Origin: Pseudomonadota bacterium
GTDB taxonomy: Bacteria > Desulfobacterota > Desulfobacteria > Desulfobacterales > C00003060
DNA: 8,247 nt
Direction: 5' to 3'
NCBI GenBank assembly: GCA_015222985.1
Contig: JADFWI010000360.1
Coordinates: forward strand, 1-8,247
The notes under the pieces are model-generated. The model saw only the letters and a list, made by a program, of their open reading frames with translations, was not told where the DNA came from and did no database searches. A program made the position numbers and the translations under genes. Shown here piece after piece: positions 6,263-8,247 of the stretch; within the stretch, counting starts at the first letter, position 1; each line of letters begins with the position of its first letter.

Positions 6263-6602
6263 AATCTACTGGGTGAATCTGGACCCAACGATCGGAAATG
6301 AGATCAAAAAAAAACGTCCTGTTGTCGTCATCAACCCTGGACACGAAAAACAGCTTCAACTTGCTATTGTAGTACCTGTCACTTCCTGGACTCGTTATTG
6401 GGAAAACAATCCCTTCTTTGTGACCCTGAAGGCCGGACGAAGCGGCCTCAAAAAAAAATCAGCGGTCGACTGCTTCCAAATTAGAGCTGTCAGCCACAAA
6501 AGGTTTACTGACAGAATCGGCCACGTTTCAAATAGGGAAATGGATCAAGTCAAGAGCTCGATGGCGTTGATCCTGGATATCGACGTTCAGCATTGTCTGT
6601 AA
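6249..6602 (+). CDS. mazF: MazF/PemK-family mRNA endoribonuclease toxin
   Basis: The product has 117 residues, typical for MazF. Recognisable segments are GEIYWVNLDPT at 4-14, the beta-strand KKRPVVVI at 21-28 with the conserved Arg23, VVPVTS at 41-46 with the conserved Thr45, SGLKKKSAVDCFQIRAV at 65-81, and the C-terminal helix. Arg and Thr at these positions form the RNA-cleaving site in characterised MazF proteins. By family it should cut single-stranded mRNA at a short sequence motif, which is not predictable here. The start is TTG: no ATG or GTG lies in frame near the N-terminus, and AAGGGG at 6237-6242 is 6 nt upstream. The weak start codon and the 14-bp overlap with the antitoxin gene would keep toxin output below antitoxin output. 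Confidence 0.92.
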   Translation: MKAGEIYWVNLDPTIGNEIKKKRPVVVINPGHEKQLQLAIVVPVTSWTRYWENNPFFVTLKAGRSGLKKKSAVDCFQIRAVSHKRFTDRIGHVSNREMDQVKSSMALILDIDVQHCL

Positions 6603-6665
6603 ATCACTCTGTCTGCCTGCCTGCGTCTGTGGTTAATCCTCTCTGTGCGCCTCTGCGTGCCCTAC
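6603..6665. repeat. CTCTGTG/CTGCGTG-rich low-complexity intergenic sequence
   Basis: After the mazF stop comes a stretch of short related words (CTCTGTC, GCCTGCCTGCG, TCTGTGG, CTCTGTGCGCCTCTGCGTG). I see no hairpin and no reading frame. Similar CTCTGTG-rich intergenic sequence occurs in many environmental bacterial genomes; that comparison is from memory and unchecked. Confidence 0.4.
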
Positions 6666-6679
6666 GAGAAACGTTTCTC
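6666..6679. promoter_or_regulatory. 14-bp perfect palindrome, candidate operator of the AbrB/RelE operon
   Basis: GAGAAACGTTTCTC is self-complementary over all 14 bases and ends 11 bp before the -35 hexamer at 6691. A dimeric AbrB-type antitoxin or toxin-antitoxin complex binding here could autoregulate the operon. Confidence 0.5.
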
Positions 6680-6690
6680 TTAAAACTTTC

Positions 6691-6719
6691 TTGACAAAAA
6701 AGGAAAATAATAATTAAAT
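6691..6719 (+). promoter_or_regulatory. Promoter of the AbrB/RelE/Phd operon
   Basis: TTGACA (6691-6696) and TTAAAT (6714-6719) are 17 bp apart in very AT-rich DNA. The predicted start near 6726 leaves a leader of about 35 nt, ending with the AGGAGGT ribosome site at 6751-6757. Confidence 0.6.
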
Positions 6720-6760
6720 AATCTTTACTTGCTTATTTTTTTATTTACTTAGGAGGTCAC

Positions 6761-7039
6761 ATGGAAACCATCATGAAAATAAGCTCCCAAGGTCAAGTTC
6801 GAATTCCCCAAAAAATCATGGATTCGCTCGGCCTTGAAAAGGGCGACTATTGTGCACTTTATATTGAAAACGGACAAATCGTATTAAAACCGAGAAAACT
6901 TATTGATCCCTCCCAGAGCTGGTACTGGACCAAAGCGTGGCAGAAAAAGGAAGCCAAGGCTGATAAACAGATAGAGAATGACGAACTTTCTCCGGAGTTC
7001 CAGGATTCCGATGAGGGGGTTAAATGGTTAAAAGAATAA
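6761..7039 (+). CDS. AbrB/SpoVT-type (MazE-fold) antitoxin
   Basis: The product has 92 residues. Residues ~4-46 form a swapped-hairpin AbrB DNA-binding domain: KISSQGQVRIPQKIMDSLGL, then GDYCALYIENGQIVLKPR. The C-terminal half (SWYWTKAWQKKEAKADKQIE, then DSDEGVKWLKE) matches the W-x-W and acidic-helix segment that AbrB antitoxins use to wrap RelE-type toxins. A strong AGGAGGT at 6751-6757 precedes ATG 6761; the in-frame ATG at 6773 is too far from it. The gene overlaps the following toxin by 16 bp. It should neutralise that toxin and repress the operon, perhaps through the palindrome at 6666. Confidence 0.88.
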   Translation: METIMKISSQGQVRIPQKIMDSLGLEKGDYCALYIENGQIVLKPRKLIDPSQSWYWTKAWQKKEAKADKQIENDELSPEFQDSDEGVKWLKE

Positions 7040-7293
7040 ACAGTTACCAGTTCACTAAAAAATTTAAGGAAAAATATCAGACGCTTCCCAAAGAGATCCA
7101 GGACAACTTTGATAAAAAGCTATCTTTATTATTGGCAGACATCTTTCATCCATCCCTCAGAGCCAAACGGATTCAGGGTACAAAGAACCGGTGGGAGGGA
7201 TCCATCACCATGAACTATCGCTTCACCTTTGAATTACATGGAGGCAGGGCCATTTTCCGAACCATCGGGACTCACGACATATTGAATCGTTAA
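7024..7293 (+). CDS. RelE/ParE-superfamily toxin
   Basis: The product has 89 residues, the usual size for the family. The predicted order is helix-helix (TKKFKEKYQTLPKEIQDNFDKKLSLLL, in two segments), the HPSLRAKRIQGT loop at 42-53, W57, and a beta-sheet with NYRFTFEL (R66) and FRTIGTHDIL (H84). This is the RelE/YoeB-like layout of ribosome-dependent or free mRNA-cleaving toxins; R66 and H84 are candidate functional residues by position. Whether it acts as a RelE-type RNase or a ParE-type gyrase poison is not decided by sequence alone, though the AbrB partner and the loop pattern favour the mRNA-interferase branch. It starts at ATG 7024 inside the antitoxin gene, so translation is probably coupled. 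Confidence 0.88.
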   Translation: MVKRINSYQFTKKFKEKYQTLPKEIQDNFDKKLSLLLADIFHPSLRAKRIQGTKNRWEGSITMNYRFTFELHGGRAIFRTIGTHDILNR

Positions 7294-7322
7294 TATCAAT
7301 AACGGCATTAGGGAGATAAAAA

Positions 7323-7568
7323 ATGCAAACTTTACTAACAGAAAAAGATGTCCGTTTTGTAGTCGACAAAAGAGGGCATAAACGTGCTGTTCAAATTTCT
7401 TACAAAAAGTATATAGAACTCCAGGAAGAATTGGAACGGTATGCGTATTTTGAGTCTCCGGAAGTTCAGGAACGAATACGTAAGTCTGATGAGGACTTGG
7501 GGGCCGGTAGATATGCACGGTTCTCCGGAAAAAAGATTGATAAGGCCCTGGAATGGCTGAATGACTAA
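7323..7568 (+). CDS. Phd/YefM-like small antitoxin
   Basis: The product has 81 residues. The segment VRFVVDKRGHKRAVQISYKK followed by YIELQEELERYAYF resembles the Phd/YefM-type beta-hairpin and helix (an AVxI..xxY.xL.E.LE pattern). The C-terminal part (EVQERIRKSDEDLGAGRY, then KALEWLND) is a charged toxin-binding helix pattern. AGGGAG at 7310-7315 lies 7 nt before the ATG. Only 29 bp separate it from the preceding RelE gene, so it is probably on the same transcript as the AbrB/RelE pair. It overlaps the next, broken toxin gene by 8 bp. The gene itself is intact. DNA binding is possible but not shown. Confidence 0.78.
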   Translation: MQTLLTEKDVRFVVDKRGHKRAVQISYKKYIELQEELERYAYFESPEVQERIRKSDEDLGAGRYARFSGKKIDKALEWLND

Positions 7569-7818
7569 CATAGAAATTATCTTGACTGAAACACTCCGGG
7601 AAGACTATCGTCTCCTACCTAAACCCGCCAAAAAGAAATTCGATAAACAGCTCGGTTTTTTGGCCCAAAATACCAAGCATCCATCCCTGAAAATCCACCG
7701 CATTAAAGATCATTAGGAATTCTATGTTGACAAAAAATATAGATGCATATTTCAGAAGAAAAAAAATCTATTTATTCTTAAACACGTGGGCAGTCATAAG
7801 ATAGTGGATGATTTTTGA
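7561..7818 (+). pseudogene. RelE/ParE-superfamily toxin interrupted by an in-frame TAG
   Basis: The frame starts at ATG 7561, overlapping the antitoxin stop (ATGACTAA), and reads through to TGA 7816-7818 as 85 codons except for TAG at 7714-7716 (codon 52). Both halves keep family sequence: LTETLREDYRLLPKPAKKKF, then HPSLKIHRI before the stop; EFYVDKKYRCIF, then LKHVGSHKIVDDF after it. Aligned with the intact toxin at 7024, HPSL, YR (60-61) and the late GxH motif line up, and the TAG falls on the conserved Trp (W57 there). One G-to-A change in TGG would produce it. The truncated 51-residue product lacks the beta-sheet with the likely active residues, so the toxin is probably dead unless TAG is suppressed or the base is a sequencing error. 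Confidence 0.85.
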
Positions 7819-7840
7819 TATGATTGGCGACCTTAAATTC

Positions 7841-7920
7841 CCCTTCTCAACTTCTAACCTTCTTTCTTGCTCAACTTCTTCGCTTCTAACCTTCTCACCT
7901 TCTTAACTTTTTCTCCTGCC
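7841..7920. repeat. AACTTCT / AACCTTCT pyrimidine-rich repeat tract
   Basis: Near-identical words (CTCAACTTCT, TTCTAACCTTCT, CTCACCTTCT, CTTAACTTTT) recur over about 80 bp with strong strand asymmetry: almost no G on the plus strand. This is a degenerate short-period repeat directly downstream of the broken toxin. Confidence 0.55.
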
Positions 7921-7956
7921 TTCTGCCTCAAGCGCAGCGGCCCTAACGCCTCCCCT

Positions 7957-7971
7957 GGCACCCCTGGTGCC
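7957..7971. repeat. GGCACC-CCT-GGTGCC hairpin
   Basis: This is a perfect 6-bp stem with a 3-nt loop and no following T-run. It lies about 140 bp after the last TA gene. A stabilising or terminating role is possible but unsupported. Confidence 0.45.
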
Positions 7972-8080
7972 CATCGGCCCTACTGCTTACTATCTATTGT
8001 TCTTCAATTCGCGATTCCTAACTGTCAAGAGCGTAGCCCTGACCCCTATGTTTTAATTATCTTGATTTTGTCCCAAAAAT

Positions 8081-8107
8081 ATCCTGCTAATCCCGTAAAT
8101 CCTGTCT
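8081..8107. repeat. Three tandem 9-nt units of ATCCTG type
   Basis: ATCCTGCTA, ATCCCGTAA and ATCCTGTCT follow each other without gaps at 8081, 8090 and 8099. On the minus strand this reads as ACAGGAT-like units. Runs of this kind are, from memory, dispersed in many environmental bacterial genomes; their function is unknown. Confidence 0.6.
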
Positions 8108-8136
8108 AAAAGAAAAGCCACCCAAAACCGCCCTAC

Positions 8137-8247
8137 AAACTGATCCGCCAGACTAACGGCGGACGGGTCCTCCACACTGCAGGCAGACTTTCAGCGGCGG
8201 ATCTTCGACCCTCCAGAAAGACGGCGGACTTTCAGCCTTGAACAGAA
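8137..8247. repeat. GC-rich segment with TCCGCC/GGCGGA inverted words and duplicated GACTTTCAGC
   Basis: TCCGCC (8145-8150) and GGCGGA (8157-8163 region) form a short stem. GGCGGA recurs twice more before the window end. GACTTTCAGC occurs at about 8187-8196 and again near 8228-8237. The composition is clearly more GC-rich than the preceding TA genes. It may be the edge of a dispersed repeat that continues beyond the window. Confidence 0.4.

Larger units (their letters stand above)
7819..8247. other. 429-bp non-coding tail with low-complexity and short-period repeats
   Basis: I see no credible gene here. In order it holds a pyrimidine-rich AACTTCT/AACCTTCT tract (~7841-7925), a GGCACC-CCT-GGTGCC hairpin (7957-7971), unremarkable sequence, a 9-nt triple repeat (8081-8107), and a GC-rich segment with GGCGGA/TCCGCC words and a duplicated GACTTTCAGC (8137-8247). 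A plus-strand frame at 7867-8109 is only low-complexity sequence. A minus-strand frame of 30 codons, open at the right edge (8247 to 8153), encodes a CLQCGG zinc-ribbon-like motif but is too short to call. Confidence 0.55.

Noticed and set aside
7234..7571. Minus-strand frames opposite the Phd-like antitoxin
   Set aside because: They are antisense to a gene with a good ribosome site and a coupled toxin frame; no family is recognisable.
7714..7716. TAG read as pyrrolysine
   Set aside because: No PYLIS-like evidence can be judged, RelE toxins do not use pyrrolysine, and a TGG-to-TAG mutation at a conserved Trp is simpler; kept only as a check.
8081..8107. CRISPR array
   Set aside because: Units are 9 nt and contiguous with no spacers.
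7867..8109. Plus-strand 80-codon frame in the 3' tail
   Set aside because: It is the translation of the AACTTCT tract and ATCCTG repeats, has no ribosome site and ends in PANPVNPV from the repeat.
8153..8247. Minus-strand zinc-ribbon-like gene end (CLQCGG)
   Set aside because: Only 30 codons are visible, a stop-free run of that length is expected by chance, and the DNA is repeat-like.

Overview
The window looks like a chromosomal piece of a Gram-negative bacterium of about 45-50 % GC, most likely a sulfate-reducer-type member of the Desulfobacterota. This is inferred from two things: a tRNA nucleotidyltransferase fused to a DHH phosphoesterase and a CBS pair, an architecture known from that group and from Aquificota, and an outer-membrane-type TPR lipoprotein. 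No rRNA, tRNA or taxon-specific marker is present, so the assignment is tentative.

Left half (1-4546, minus strand): two long housekeeping-type genes lie head to tail. Upstream is a 796-residue TPR lipoprotein (2156-4546). After a 52-bp gap follows a gene for a DHH-DHHA1 / CBS-CBS / poly(A)-polymerase-head protein (2103 down to base 1, still open at the window edge). The DHH domain suggests a nanoRNase or DHH phosphodiesterase activity, and the C-terminal half a CCA- or A-adding tRNA nucleotidyltransferase. The spacing suggests one transcript.

Right half (4743-7818, plus strand): a dense, AT-richer run of four type II toxin-antitoxin (TA) pairs. (1) A PIN-domain (DUF3368-like) toxin lies upstream of, and overlaps, an RHH plus UPF0175-like antitoxin. 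(2) An RHH antitoxin overlaps a TTG-started MazF/PemK endoribonuclease. (3) An AbrB-type antitoxin overlaps a RelE/ParE-fold toxin. (4) A Phd/YefM-like antitoxin overlaps a second RelE/ParE-fold toxin that is interrupted by an in-frame TAG exactly where the neighbouring intact toxin has a conserved Trp. Pairs 3 and 4 are only 29 bp apart and probably form one transcript. Promoter-like elements precede pairs 1, 2 and 3, and palindromes or direct repeats next to two of them are candidate autoregulatory operators.

Intergenic stretches (2104-2155, 4547-4805, 5605-6019, 6603-6760, 7819-8247) hold low-complexity or short-period repeat sequence: TGAACCC heptamers, CTCTGTG-rich sequence, AACTTCT/AACCTTCT-rich pyrimidine tracts, a 9-nt ATCCTG-type triple repeat and several hairpins. 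These look like dispersed genomic repeats and boundaries of an accessory region. No transposase, integrase, CRISPR array or RNA gene was recognised. I see no convincing wholly new system. The most notable signals are the four-module TA island, its reversed-order PIN module, and the nonsense-interrupted toxin with its antitoxin retained.
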